Source: RYN-428 sp035648595 | Lineage (GTDB): Bacteria; Planctomycetota; Phycisphaerae; Tepidisphaerales; Tepidisphaeraceae | Direction of reading: 5' to 3' | Assembly (NCBI GenBank): GCA_035648595.1 | Contig: DASRLH010000483.1 | Location: 1-13,868 of the forward strand | DNA: 13,868 nucleotides | Shown here: one piece after another, positions 1-6,683 of the stretch | How the letters are laid out: each line of letters opens with the position of its first letter | Numbering within the stretch: position 1 is the first letter of the stretch | The notes under the pieces: generated by a model | Database searches by the model: none | The model's input: only the letters and a program-made list of their open reading frames with translations | Told to the model about the DNA's origin: nothing | Translations under genes and position numbers: made by a program

Positions 1-109
1 GCATGCGCGCATGGAACCGCCGTCGCTGCGATCCCCTGCCTATTGTCCACGCTCTCCCTTGGCTCATTGGAACCCATTCGCGTAAACTTGCCATATCCCG
101 GACGCCTGT

Positions 110-201
110 GGCGTCTCGCCCGTGCGGATGGCGGGTTGGTCGAGGAATTGCGATTTTGCCAACCCCAAAGCACCCTGCACGGGCGGGACGCCCGTGATAC
201 G
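110..201. repeat. Palindromic intergenic repeat, copy 1
   Basis: Bases 122-201 align without gaps to 5593-5672 at about 60 of 80 positions. The last 25 bases (177-201) are identical in both copies. That core contains a perfect 8-bp hairpin, CACGGGCG-GGA-CGCCCGTG (178-196). This copy also has a second arm at 110-125 that is the reverse complement of 177-192 at 15 of 16 positions, so the element can form a larger stem around a spacer of about 50 bp. Short GC-rich palindromes of this kind are common in planctomycete intergenic regions (general knowledge). The rest of bases 1-273 shows no credible gene. Open frames here have no ribosome binding site and partly translate the repeat. Confidence 0.7.
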
Positions 202-273
202 TTGATGGGCTTGATTCCGGACATCCGCGACGTTGTAAACGGCTGAGGCGGTGCGGTTTCCAACGTCTGGCCG

Positions 274-501
274 TCACATCCCGCACGAGCCCTCGGCCTC
301 GCCGCAACGGCCGCACATGGGAGGCTCGCTGGAGGCCGACGACTTGGGCGATTCGCCGCCGACGGCAAATACGCTCAGGGCACGCACGGTCTTTGCCGAG
401 CCGCATTCGGGGCATTTGGACGCGGGCGCCGCGCTCATGGTGCGGACGAGTTGATCGAACTTCTTATTGCAGGATTGACAGGTGTATTCGTAAACGGGCA
501 C
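274..501 (-). CDS. FmdB-family zinc-ribbon protein
   Basis: A 75-residue protein opening with MPVYEYTCQSC, the hallmark of the FmdB/CxxC_CXXC_SSSS putative regulatory family. The family's role is poorly defined; it is often called a regulatory or metal-binding protein. The N-terminal zinc ribbon has Cys8/Cys11 and Cys30/Cys33. The C-terminal tail is serine-rich (about 50-59) and then carries a second cysteine set, Cys63, Cys66 and Cys73, a common feature of the longer members. Start: a GTG codon at 501, preceded by AAGGAG with 5 bases between. A TAGAAT box at 534-539 (minus strand) is a possible -10. The gene is divergent from the DUF4432 gene, which starts 120 bp away. The family call is secure; the function is unknown. 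Confidence 0.88.
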   Translation of the reverse strand: MPVYEYTCQSCNKKFDQLVRTMSAAPASKCPECGSAKTVRALSVFAVGGESPKSSASSEPPMCGRCGEAEGSCGM

Positions 502-533
502 GGCAACTCCTTGTTTGATGGTGCGACGCCGGT

Positions 534-539
534 ATTCTA
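534..539 (-). promoter_or_regulatory. Possible -10 box for the FmdB-family gene
   Basis: TAGAAT on the minus strand lies 33 bases upstream of the GTG start, in the divergent gap 502-621. It matches the sigma-70 -10 consensus at 5 of 6 positions. No convincing -35 hexamer lies 16-18 bases upstream, so this is only a candidate. Confidence 0.25.
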
Positions 540-621
540 GCGCCCAAAATCGCCTGCCGCATAGGGAATCGTGGTTTCATTCATAGAGGTAGCGATTGGG
601 GCTCGTGCCAGTGGGAGCGAT

Positions 622-1737
622 ATGGCTGACAAAAAGCGGCCCGGCGGCCGGGGCCCGGCGGCGGCAATCCAGGGTTTGGACCTTTCCAAATTCATCAACG
701 CAGCGCAAATCGGCGGGATCGAGGCATACACCCTTGATGACGGAGCCGGGCGCGGCGTTCGGGCGCTGTGCGTCAACACCGGGGGCGGACTCCGTTATCG
801 CGTGCTGGTGGACCGGGGACTGGATATCGATCAGGCCTTCTTCCATCAGCACAGCCTCGCCTTCCTGACGCATAAAGGCCCCGCTGCTCCGAGCCGGGGA
901 ATGGATCGGGGGCTGGATTGGCTCAAGGGATTTGCCGGCGGACTGCTGACCAGTTGCGGGCCAACCAATGTCGGGCCGCCGGGCATGGATGGCGGGGAGG
1001 AGTTGGGATTGCATGGTCCGCACTCCAACTCGGCTGCCACGCTTGAATCCGTGATCAATCCCGATCCCGCTGCCGGGCGGATGCGAATGAGCATCACGGG
1101 GCTGGTGCGATATGGATCGCTGTACGGCCCGTGCATCGAGCTTCGCCGAACCATCACCTCCGAATTGGCCGGCAACAAGATCGAAATCCGCGACGCCTTT
1201 TTCAACGCCGGGAATCAAGCCGTGCCCCACGCCTGGCTGCTGCACATCAACTTCGGCTATCCGTTGGTGGATGGCGGCGCGGAGTTGTGCTTCGATTCGC
1301 CAAAAATGGAGCCGACCGATGCGCCCCAATCCATCGCCCGATTCAAGCAAGGCGTCGATTACAAGCGCATCCCCAATCCGCGCGAAGACCATCGCGGGCC
1401 CGCGTCTGCCGTCGCGCATTTGTATCCCAGGCCAATCGATCGCACGGGCCGCGTCACGGTCGGCATCGTGAACCCAAAGCTGCGCCTCGGCGCCGCCATT
1501 CATTACAACACGCGCCAATTCCCTCGCTGCGGCAACTGGCAGCATTTTGGCCCCAACGAGTATGTGACCGCCCTGGAGCCGATGAACGGCACCGTCAATG
1601 GACGCTGGGACGATCGCGCCAACGGGCGAATGGATGTGATTGAGGCGGGGGGCCGCAAGCTTTATGAATATGCGATCGAGGCCGTGAGCGACTCGGCGGG
1701 GATCCAATCGCTGCGAAAACTTAATGCGCGAACATAG
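622..1737 (+). CDS. DUF4432 family protein (aldose 1-epimerase fold)
   Basis: A 371-residue protein resembling the DUF4432 family, which has the galactose-mutarotase/aldose-epimerase beta-sandwich fold and is presumed to act on carbohydrate. Recognisable segments are VDRGLDI (63-69), GLHGPHSN (129-136), the strand HINFGYPLVDGG (208-219) and, near the C-terminus, a Trp-Gln stretch ending in YVTALEPMNG (314-323), whose Glu lies in the conserved EP motif. There is no signal peptide, so it is probably cytoplasmic. Start: I chose the ATG at 622 because GGGAG sits 4 bases upstream. An in-frame GTG at 571 would add 17 residues (MVSFIEVAIG...) that look unlike the family. The gene stands alone, with a 333-bp gap downstream. 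The substrate cannot be told from sequence. Confidence 0.82.
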   Translation: MADKKRPGGRGPAAAIQGLDLSKFINAAQIGGIEAYTLDDGAGRGVRALCVNTGGGLRYRVLVDRGLDIDQAFFHQHSLAFLTHKGPAAPSRGMDRGLDWLKGFAGGLLTSCGPTNVGPPGMDGGEELGLHGPHSNSAATLESVINPDPAAGRMRMSITGLVRYGSLYGPCIELRRTITSELAGNKIEIRDAFFNAGNQAVPHAWLLHINFGYPLVDGGAELCFDSPKMEPTDAPQSIARFKQGVDYKRIPNPREDHRGPASAVAHLYPRPIDRTGRVTVGIVNPKLRLGAAIHYNTRQFPRCGNWQHFGPNEYVTALEPMNGTVNGRWDDRANGRMDVIEAGGRKLYEYAIEAVSDSAGIQSLRKLNART

Positions 1738-2070
1738 CCCGGGAAATGCATGATTAATCACGAAATCAAGAAGACACTCCGAGCGGGCAAGCTGTGCGAC
1801 TTTCGATTGAAAGGGTTTTCGAATGTGAGTGCTGACTCAGAATGTATTTCTTCGTGCCTTCGTGACTTCGTGGTTAATAATCCGGGTTCGGGGTTTTTCG
1901 TTCGACTATAAACCCCTAAGCGTCGCCATTCTCTTCTCCTACTGGATTTCCCGGTCTGCGTCCGATACAACAGGAACCCAGGCCAGATCGCCACGTAAGC
2001 CCATAGTGGGCCGACGGAGCGGCAACGGATTGCCTGGCGGTCGCCCATTCCTCTTCAACAGGTGCCAAGG
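1738..2070. other. Gap between DUF4432 and amidase genes
   Basis: This gap of 333 bp has no credible gene; the open frames are short and lack ribosome binding sites. It contains the inverted-pair element at 1753-1878. Beyond that, a TATAAA at 1907-1912 could be a -10 for the amidase gene, but no good -35 is visible and it would leave a leader of about 150 bases. No intrinsic terminator is evident after the DUF4432 gene. Confidence 0.5.
1753..1878. repeat. Inverted-pair octamer element A
   Basis: The right arm (1850-1873) is three tandem octamers, CTTCGTGC, CTTCGTGA and CTTCGTGG, followed by TTAAT. The left arm (1753-1781) matches the reverse complement of 1850-1878 at 22 of 29 positions. The spacer is 68 bp. 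The right arm is the better-preserved one. The layout is shared with 4711-4849 (octamers) and 11051-11203 (nonamers), which suggests one family of dispersed non-coding elements. Confidence 0.6.
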
Positions 2071-2877
2071 ATGGCTAAGCTGTACACTCCCCTCGTTCTG
2101 GCCGGCTTGCTTGCGCTGGTTGGATGTCAGTCGCCCGCGCAGCAGGCTTCGGTTGCCCAAAACCTGCCCGCGCCCAATTTCAGCGGCCCAAACCTCCAGG
2201 AGCCGGGGTATGGCCCGCGGGCGCAGGCGACGCTTCCACCGGTGGCGCCGACTCCGGCGCCACCGGCGCGGGCGGTCGTTCCGGCGCCTCGCTCGACTGC
2301 CCGGGCGGATGTTCCTTCCGCCTGGGTGCCGTATGCGGCGCCACATCATTGGAAATGGATCGTCATCCACCATAGCGCCACGCCCACCGGCGGAGCGGTC
2401 GCCTTCGATCGGATGCACCGCGCCAAAGGCTGGGACGAACTGGGATATCACTTCGTGATCGGCAACGGCACCGATACCCACGATGGCCGGGTCGAAGTCG
2501 GTTCACGGTGGCCCAAGCAGAAATGGGGCGCGCATGCCAAGACGCCCAGCGAGCAATTCAACCGGGACGGCATCGGCATCTGCCTGGTCGGGAATTTCGA
2601 CGTCACCCATCCCACGTCGGCACAGATCAAATCCCTGACCAAGCTCGTATCCTACCTGATGTACACATACCACATCCCGGCGGACCATGTGCTGGGCCAC
2701 CGCGACACCAAGAGCACGGATTGTCCGGGGCGATACATGAATGTCGCGCTGGTGCGCCGGCAGGCGGTGCGGATGCTCGCCCAGGCTGGGGAGACCATTC
2801 CCCCGGACACGCGGGCCAGCGCACTGGCGCGGGGCGGAGAGTTGCTGATGGACGACTCGCGCAAGAAAACGCGATAA
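2071..2877 (+). CDS. Lipoprotein N-acetylmuramoyl-L-alanine amidase (Amidase_2/PGRP)
   Basis: A 268-residue exported enzyme expected to cut the amide bond between N-acetylmuramic acid and the stem peptide of peptidoglycan. Residues 1-18 form a lipoprotein signal with lipobox LVGC (Cys19), so it is probably membrane-anchored on the periplasmic side. A Pro/Ala-rich linker (about 20-92) leads to one Amidase_2 domain (about 95-237). By alignment to T7 lysozyme and PGRPs, the zinc ligands are His100 (IHHSAT), His210 (GHRD) and Cys218 (TDCPG). The His-to-Cys spacing of 8 matches the family. Tyr126 (GYHF) and Thr216 fill the catalytic positions, with Thr as in catalytic PGRPs. I chose the ATG at 2071; an in-frame GTG at 2062 would only lengthen the signal n-region. 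The last ~30 residues are charged and lie outside the domain. There is no recognisable cell-wall binding domain. Confidence 0.9.
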   Translation: MAKLYTPLVLAGLLALVGCQSPAQQASVAQNLPAPNFSGPNLQEPGYGPRAQATLPPVAPTPAPPARAVVPAPRSTARADVPSAWVPYAAPHHWKWIVIHHSATPTGGAVAFDRMHRAKGWDELGYHFVIGNGTDTHDGRVEVGSRWPKQKWGAHAKTPSEQFNRDGIGICLVGNFDVTHPTSAQIKSLTKLVSYLMYTYHIPADHVLGHRDTKSTDCPGRYMNVALVRRQAVRMLAQAGETIPPDTRASALARGGELLMDDSRKKTR

Positions 2878-3025
2878 TCCAATAGAAACGTGATAGTCCG
2901 CGAGAGCGCAGAATTACCGAAACGCTTCGCCGGGCGTGGTCACTTCACTGACCATGCAAACACGCGTGGAATTCACCGGCCCCTGCGTTAACCGAACAAA
3001 CGCGGACGCATCCAACAACGACACA

Positions 3026-3064
3026 AAAAAGAGAGCGGGCGCCCCAGGCGCCCGCTCTCTTTTT
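3026..3064. terminator. Two-way intrinsic terminator between convergent genes
   Basis: A perfect 13-bp GC-rich stem, GAGAGCGGGCGCC (3031-3043), pairs with 3047-3059 around a CCA loop. It is flanked by six A's (3025-3030) and five T's (3060-3064), which extend the stem and give a U-tract in either direction. It lies between the stops of the amidase gene (2877, plus) and the BSP-DUF1080 gene (3114, minus), so it can end both transcripts. The remainder of the 2878-3113 gap shows nothing else recognisable. Confidence 0.9.
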
Positions 3065-3113
3065 GCAGTTGATCAAGCAATACCCCCCAGGTCTTCACCG
3101 CTCCGAAAACTTA

Positions 3114-4673
3114 CTACTTCTCCTCAATCGGCTTCACCATGATATTCCGAAATGCCACCTGCCCATGGTCGCCCTGGAGGGCGATATAGCCGGTAGGGAA
3201 TTTCGCGAAGTTCTTCATGGATGCGAATTTGCACTGGGCCACACGGGCCTTGAAATCGGGGCTGTTCAAAACGTATTCGAAGTATTTGATGCCATTGATT
3301 TCATGCACGCACTTTTCGGGCGTGAGGAGGAGGCGAACATGGTTCCACTGGCCGACAGGCTTGGTGGCGTCCAAAATCTTGCCGGTCTTCGGATCCACCG
3401 GCGGCTGATAGAGGGCGTAAAGCCAGCCGCAACGAATCTTGTCGGCCGCCGCGGTATTGTCCTCAAGCTGGAATTCGGGGCCGGTTTCCCAGACCGCACG
3501 GCCGACGTCGGCAACGTGGTACATGATGCCGCTGTTGCCGGCGTGGGAGATGTTGTAGTCGAGTTGCAGCTCAAACCAGCCGAACTTGTCGTCGGTGCAG
3601 ATGTCGCCGGCGTTGTGGGGATCGACGCAGGCGAGCGTGCCGCCTTTCACCACCCACCCTGGCCGCACGTCCTTGCGGCGGAAGGTATGCCAGCCCTTGG
3701 TGTCCTTCCCGTCAAAGAGCAGTTTCCAGCCGGCCTGTTTCTGAGCGTCGCTGAGCGTGTTGGGGGCGGAGTCGGCGCCTGACTGGGCATCGGCCGCGAG
3801 TTGTGCACTGGCCGTAACTTTGGCATCCGTGCTGGCCTTGGCAACGGTAGATGCTGGATCAACCGTGGCGGCCAGGGCCGCGGGTTTCGGCAAGCCCGCG
3901 TGCCATTCATCCCCCAATTCCTGAACGGTCTTGCCGGTGCGTTCCTTCCAGATGTTCTCATCGTATTTGCCGGCGCGCAACACGTCGTTCAGTTCCGCGA
4001 CGATTTTCTTGTCGTACTTGTTGACAACCCAATTGAGGAAATTGGCGGATACGCGGTAGCTGCCGTCATATTTCGCACGGGCGGCCCGGCGGGGCGAAAT
4101 GTCGGCGCCGTGGGATTGGGGCTCGTATAAATACCAGCGGATGTAATCGGGGATTCCCTCGACCAGCCAGCCGGGCGGGCGGGTGGCGTTGGGGTTATTG
4201 CGACGGGCGCGGCCATATTGCTGCACGACGTGCACCATCTCGTGCACGACCGCGCCGCGCGCTTCGCCGTCGAGGTTATGTCGGAACCAGTCGGGGGCGC
4301 ACATGATGCGTGTTCCGCCGGTCGCGGCCACGCCATGATATCTGGGACTGAAGGTGATGCTGAATTTCGTGGGGGCCTCGAAGCCGTCGCTGGGCAACAT
4401 CTTCACGATCCTGGGATACCACGCCACCACGACCGGCGCCAGCTTGGTTTTGGCCCATTCGGTCAGATCGGGGGCGTCGGTGGTATTGAGGGTGATCTGA
4501 TATTTGCCGTCGCCGGCTTCGAGGGTTTCAACGCCCGCGTTGGGCGTTTCCGGTGCCGCGGCCGCGGCCGGCGGAGCGGAGGCGCCGTCGCCGCCGACCT
4601 GGGCCGCCCGCGCCCCAAATCCCGTCAGAAAAATCCCGAACGCCCCAACTAAAACAAGTCGGCCGATCGTCAT
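3114..4673 (-). CDS. Secreted BSP-like peptidase fused to DUF1080 domain
   Basis: A 519-residue exported two-domain protein. Residues 1-23 are a Sec signal (likely cut after ARA). Residues about 55-260 resemble the basic secretory protein (BSP) family of putative zinc metallopeptidases, with HEMVHVVQQYG (144-154) providing His144, Glu145 and His148, followed by the family's W-L-V-E-G-I-x-D-Y-I-R segment (170-179). An Ala/Asp/Ser-rich linker (about 262-312) leads to a DUF1080 domain (about 315-516), called 3-keto-disaccharide hydrolase in some databases and related to concanavalin-like glucanase folds. Its marks are WKLLFDGKDTKGW, NSGIMYH (380-386), PEFQLEDN, GQWNHVRLL and GYIALQGDHG. Start: ATG at 4673, preceded by GGAG with 5 bases between. 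Both domains look intact. The combined function is unknown; the protein might bind and process glycosylated or cell-wall material. No operon partner is close (gap of 208 bp upstream). Confidence 0.85.
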   Translation of the reverse strand: MTIGRLVLVGAFGIFLTGFGARAAQVGGDGASAPPAAAAAPETPNAGVETLEAGDGKYQITLNTTDAPDLTEWAKTKLAPVVVAWYPRIVKMLPSDGFEAPTKFSITFSPRYHGVAATGGTRIMCAPDWFRHNLDGEARGAVVHEMVHVVQQYGRARRNNPNATRPPGWLVEGIPDYIRWYLYEPQSHGADISPRRAARAKYDGSYRVSANFLNWVVNKYDKKIVAELNDVLRAGKYDENIWKERTGKTVQELGDEWHAGLPKPAALAATVDPASTVAKASTDAKVTASAQLAADAQSGADSAPNTLSDAQKQAGWKLLFDGKDTKGWHTFRRKDVRPGWVVKGGTLACVDPHNAGDICTDDKFGWFELQLDYNISHAGNSGIMYHVADVGRAVWETGPEFQLEDNTAAADKIRCGWLYALYQPPVDPKTGKILDATKPVGQWNHVRLLLTPEKCVHEINGIKYFEYVLNSPDFKARVAQCKFASMKNFAKFPTGYIALQGDHGQVAFRNIMVKPIEEK

Positions 4674-4710
4674 TGCGTCTCCAAAAAGGATTCAAATCCA
4701 CCAAAGAAAA

Positions 4711-4849
4711 GAAAACCACAGAGACACCGAAGCACGGAGGCGCGCTCGACGCGACATGCCGCCTCGCGAGCAAACCTGTTTATTGTGTATGGCGAACCTG
4801 CCAACGTAGTTAAAGGCCGCCTCAGTGTCTCCGTGCCTCAGTGGTGAAT
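4711..4849. repeat. Inverted-pair octamer element B
   Basis: The left arm (4716-4739) consists of three octamers, CCACAGAG, ACACCGAA and GCACGGAG. The right arm (4820-4843), CCTCAGTG, TCTCCGTG, CCTCAGTG, is its imperfect reverse complement, about 20 of 26 positions over the best stretch. The spacer is about 80 bp. It fills much of the 208-bp gap between the peroxidase and BSP-DUF1080 genes. It shares its layout with 1753-1878 and 11051-11203. Confidence 0.6.
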
Positions 4850-4881
4850 CTTCGCCTTGATTGCTCGCGGTCCGTTCAATT

Positions 4882-5526
4882 TTACTTTCCACCATTAGCC
4901 GGCTTGTGCGCCAGGGCTTTTTCGATTTCCTGCGTGACGATGCCATCCTGGGGCTTGGTCTGGCTGGCGAAGCGCGCGAAGACGTTGCCGTTGCGGTCCA
5001 CCAGGAACTTGTTGAAGTTCCACCCGATCTCGCCGGCAAAATCGCCGGACGTCTTTTTCTCCGTCAGGTATTGATAGAGCGGCGCCTTGTCCTCTCCCAG
5101 CACGCTGATCTTGGACATCATCGGGAACGTCACGTCGTATTTGCTCGTGCAGAACTTTTCGATCTGCTGATCGCTGCCGGGCTCCTGATGGCCGAAGTTG
5201 TTGGCGGGGAATCCGAGAATGACGAAGCCCTTGTCGGCGTACTTTTTGTACAGCGCCTCAAGTCCCTTGTATTGCGGCGTGAAGCCGCACTTGCTGGCGA
5301 CGTTGACGATCATCACCACCTTGCCCCTGTACTGGCTCAGGTCCGCATCCTGTCCGTGGATGTCCTTGACCTTAAAATCCAAGGGGCCCGCGGCCTGATT
5401 ATCCTTCGACACGGCAGGCTCCTTGCTCGGCTCCTTCACCACGTTCAGAGGCGCCGGCGGCCCGCCGAATACCGCGCTCACAAGACCCATCCCCACGATG
5501 GCGGCAAACATTTTGCGAATTTTCAT
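4882..5526 (-). CDS. Secreted glutathione peroxidase-family protein (Cys type)
   Basis: A 214-residue peroxidase of the GPx family, which reduces hydrogen peroxide or lipid hydroperoxides. An N-terminal signal (about 1-22) and a Lys/Pro-rich stretch (about 23-48) precede the thioredoxin-fold domain (49-207). The peroxidatic cysteine is Cys80 in VASKCGFTPQY; Gln114 (in GHQEPG), Trp169 and Asn170 (in GWNFNKF) complete the catalytic tetrad. Cys126 lies 46 residues after Cys80, the spacing of the resolving cysteine in thioredoxin-dependent enzymes such as yeast Gpx3. Thioredoxin-like reductant is therefore more likely than glutathione (inference). Start: ATG at 5526, preceded by TGGAGGATC, a strong ribosome binding site. 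Export would place it in the periplasm, where its electron donor is not obvious. The gene stands alone, with gaps of about 200 bp on both sides. Confidence 0.92.
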   Translation of the reverse strand: MKIRKMFAAIVGMGLVSAVFGGPPAPLNVVKEPSKEPAVSKDNQAAGPLDFKVKDIHGQDADLSQYRGKVVMIVNVASKCGFTPQYKGLEALYKKYADKGFVILGFPANNFGHQEPGSDQQIEKFCTSKYDVTFPMMSKISVLGEDKAPLYQYLTEKKTSGDFAGEIGWNFNKFLVDRNGNVFARFASQTKPQDGIVTQEIEKALAHKPANGGK

Positions 5527-5592
5527 AATATTGATCCTCCAAAATAAAATCCCCCCTTCTCACGGATGTACCAATGTTTCAAGGCATATGTT

Positions 5593-5672
5593 GTGTGGAT
5601 GGCGCGGAAGGCGAAAAATTGCGATATCGTTACTTTCAAAGTGCCGCGCACGGGCGGGACGCCCGTGATACG
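5593..5672. repeat. Palindromic intergenic repeat, copy 2
   Basis: A second copy of the 80-bp element at 122-201, aligned without gaps at about 75% identity. The final 25 bases are identical, including the hairpin CACGGGCG-GGA-CGCCCGTG (5649-5667). It sits in the same orientation as copy 1, in the 200-bp gap between the pseudopilin and peroxidase genes. Unlike copy 1 it has no matching outer arm upstream. Confidence 0.7.
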
Positions 5673-5726
5673 ACAAGGTTTCTCGACGGCCTAATGGGAT
5701 ATCGACCTGGGGCACACGTATGGTGT

Positions 5727-6503
5727 TCACGGCCCCGTGTACCACCCGCCGTCCTTCTGGGGATCCCAGAATTCCATTTTGGTGCTGTCGATGCGCTGCA
5801 TGAATTCCGCATGCCCATCGCAAAAAACCGCGTTTCCCCGCCCCGCATCCGGGTCGTTGGAGGTTTCGGAGCGGCGATCGTGCCGGTTGGACAGCAGGTT
5901 GTGCCCATCGCTGAAATAGTGCTGGGGCGCCCAGCAGCCGTCGTCGATGGTGGCGCTGCTTTCATCCAGGAACATGATGACGTGGGTTGAATTTCGGATC
6001 GTCGTCGATGTCAGGGTTGGCTTTTGCCGCGCATCGCCGCCGGGATAGGCATCGAACCAACTGACGGCATATCCTCCAGCCGTATTCGACGGATCGCGGG
6101 GCTCGAGGATCATCCAATTGGCCGAATAGCTGTAGATGTAACTGTTCGCGTGCTCGCCAAAATCATGGTCGGAGGGACACCGGAAAAACTCCGCCACGGC
6201 GTGGCTTGGGCCGCCGCCCATGAACCGGGCCAGGGCGCTGTCAGACAGTGGGCGCCCGGGCTCCCAGGCGATCCAATCGTCGTCAAGAAAGCTCCCCGCC
6301 GCGGGCGCGGGATAATGGCCCCGGTTGTCATTGCTGTACATGATCGCCGCCAACGCAAGCTGGTGAAGATTGCTCAGGCACTTGACCTGCTGGGCGCTCT
6401 CACGCGCTCGGCTCAGCGCCGGCATCAGAATGGAGACCAACAGCGCGATGATCCCGATGACAACCAACAACTCCACCAACGTGAAACCATGACGTCTTCG
6501 CAT
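5727..6503 (-). CDS. Type II secretion-like pseudopilin / prepilin-type N-terminal cleavage protein
   Basis: A 258-residue protein with a class III prepilin signal, MRRRHG followed by FTLVELLVVIGIIALLVSIL. Cleavage by a prepilin peptidase is expected after Gly6, leaving Phe as residue 1 and the conserved Glu as residue 5. The hydrophobic helix (7-27) continues into an amphipathic stretch. The C-terminal part ends in GRGNAVFCDGHAEF (221-234), like the H-X9-DG motif seen in large planctomycete/verrucomicrobial paralog families, but the nearest upstream His (RH, 208) is about 20 residues before DG, so the motif carries an insertion. Start: ATG at 6503, with AAGGAG 7 bases upstream. The frame stays open to 6665, but those 54 residues do not belong to the protein. 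No pilus or secretion assembly genes are nearby. Role unknown; probably envelope-associated. Confidence 0.88.
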   Translation of the reverse strand: MRRRHGFTLVELLVVIGIIALLVSILMPALSRARESAQQVKCLSNLHQLALAAIMYSNDNRGHYPAPAAGSFLDDDWIAWEPGRPLSDSALARFMGGGPSHAVAEFFRCPSDHDFGEHANSYIYSYSANWMILEPRDPSNTAGGYAVSWFDAYPGGDARQKPTLTSTTIRNSTHVIMFLDESSATIDDGCWAPQHYFSDGHNLLSNRHDRRSETSNDPDAGRGNAVFCDGHAEFMQRIDSTKMEFWDPQKDGGWYTGP

Positions 6504-6683
6504 CGGATTACTCCTTGCGGGCGGTCTTTTTCGCCGTCCGCGCTCGTGCCTGAATCCAACGGCACGCAATGGACTGTCAAAATCTGACGTGTACATCAAG
6601 GCAGTTCGCCTGCCACAAGTACACTTTGTACCACACCGGGGCACAATGGGAAATGAAAATTTCAAATATTCCGGCTGCGGCGC

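Noticed and set aside
43..246. Short plus-strand open frame at the left edge
   Set aside because: It translates the palindromic repeat (HGRDARDT) and has no ribosome binding site or family resemblance.
577..1761. Long minus-strand open frame opposite the DUF4432 gene
   Set aside because: Antisense shadow of a GC-rich gene. It has no family-like motifs, and the plus-strand frame is clearly a known family.
6575..6581. TTGACA on the minus strand upstream of the pseudopilin gene as a -35 box
   Set aside because: No acceptable -10 hexamer follows at 16-18 bases.
6613..6632. GTAC-containing near-palindrome upstream of the pseudopilin gene, considered as a GntR/AraR-type operator
   Set aside because: Only the GTAC cores match; the flanks are not symmetrical, so an operator cannot be supported.
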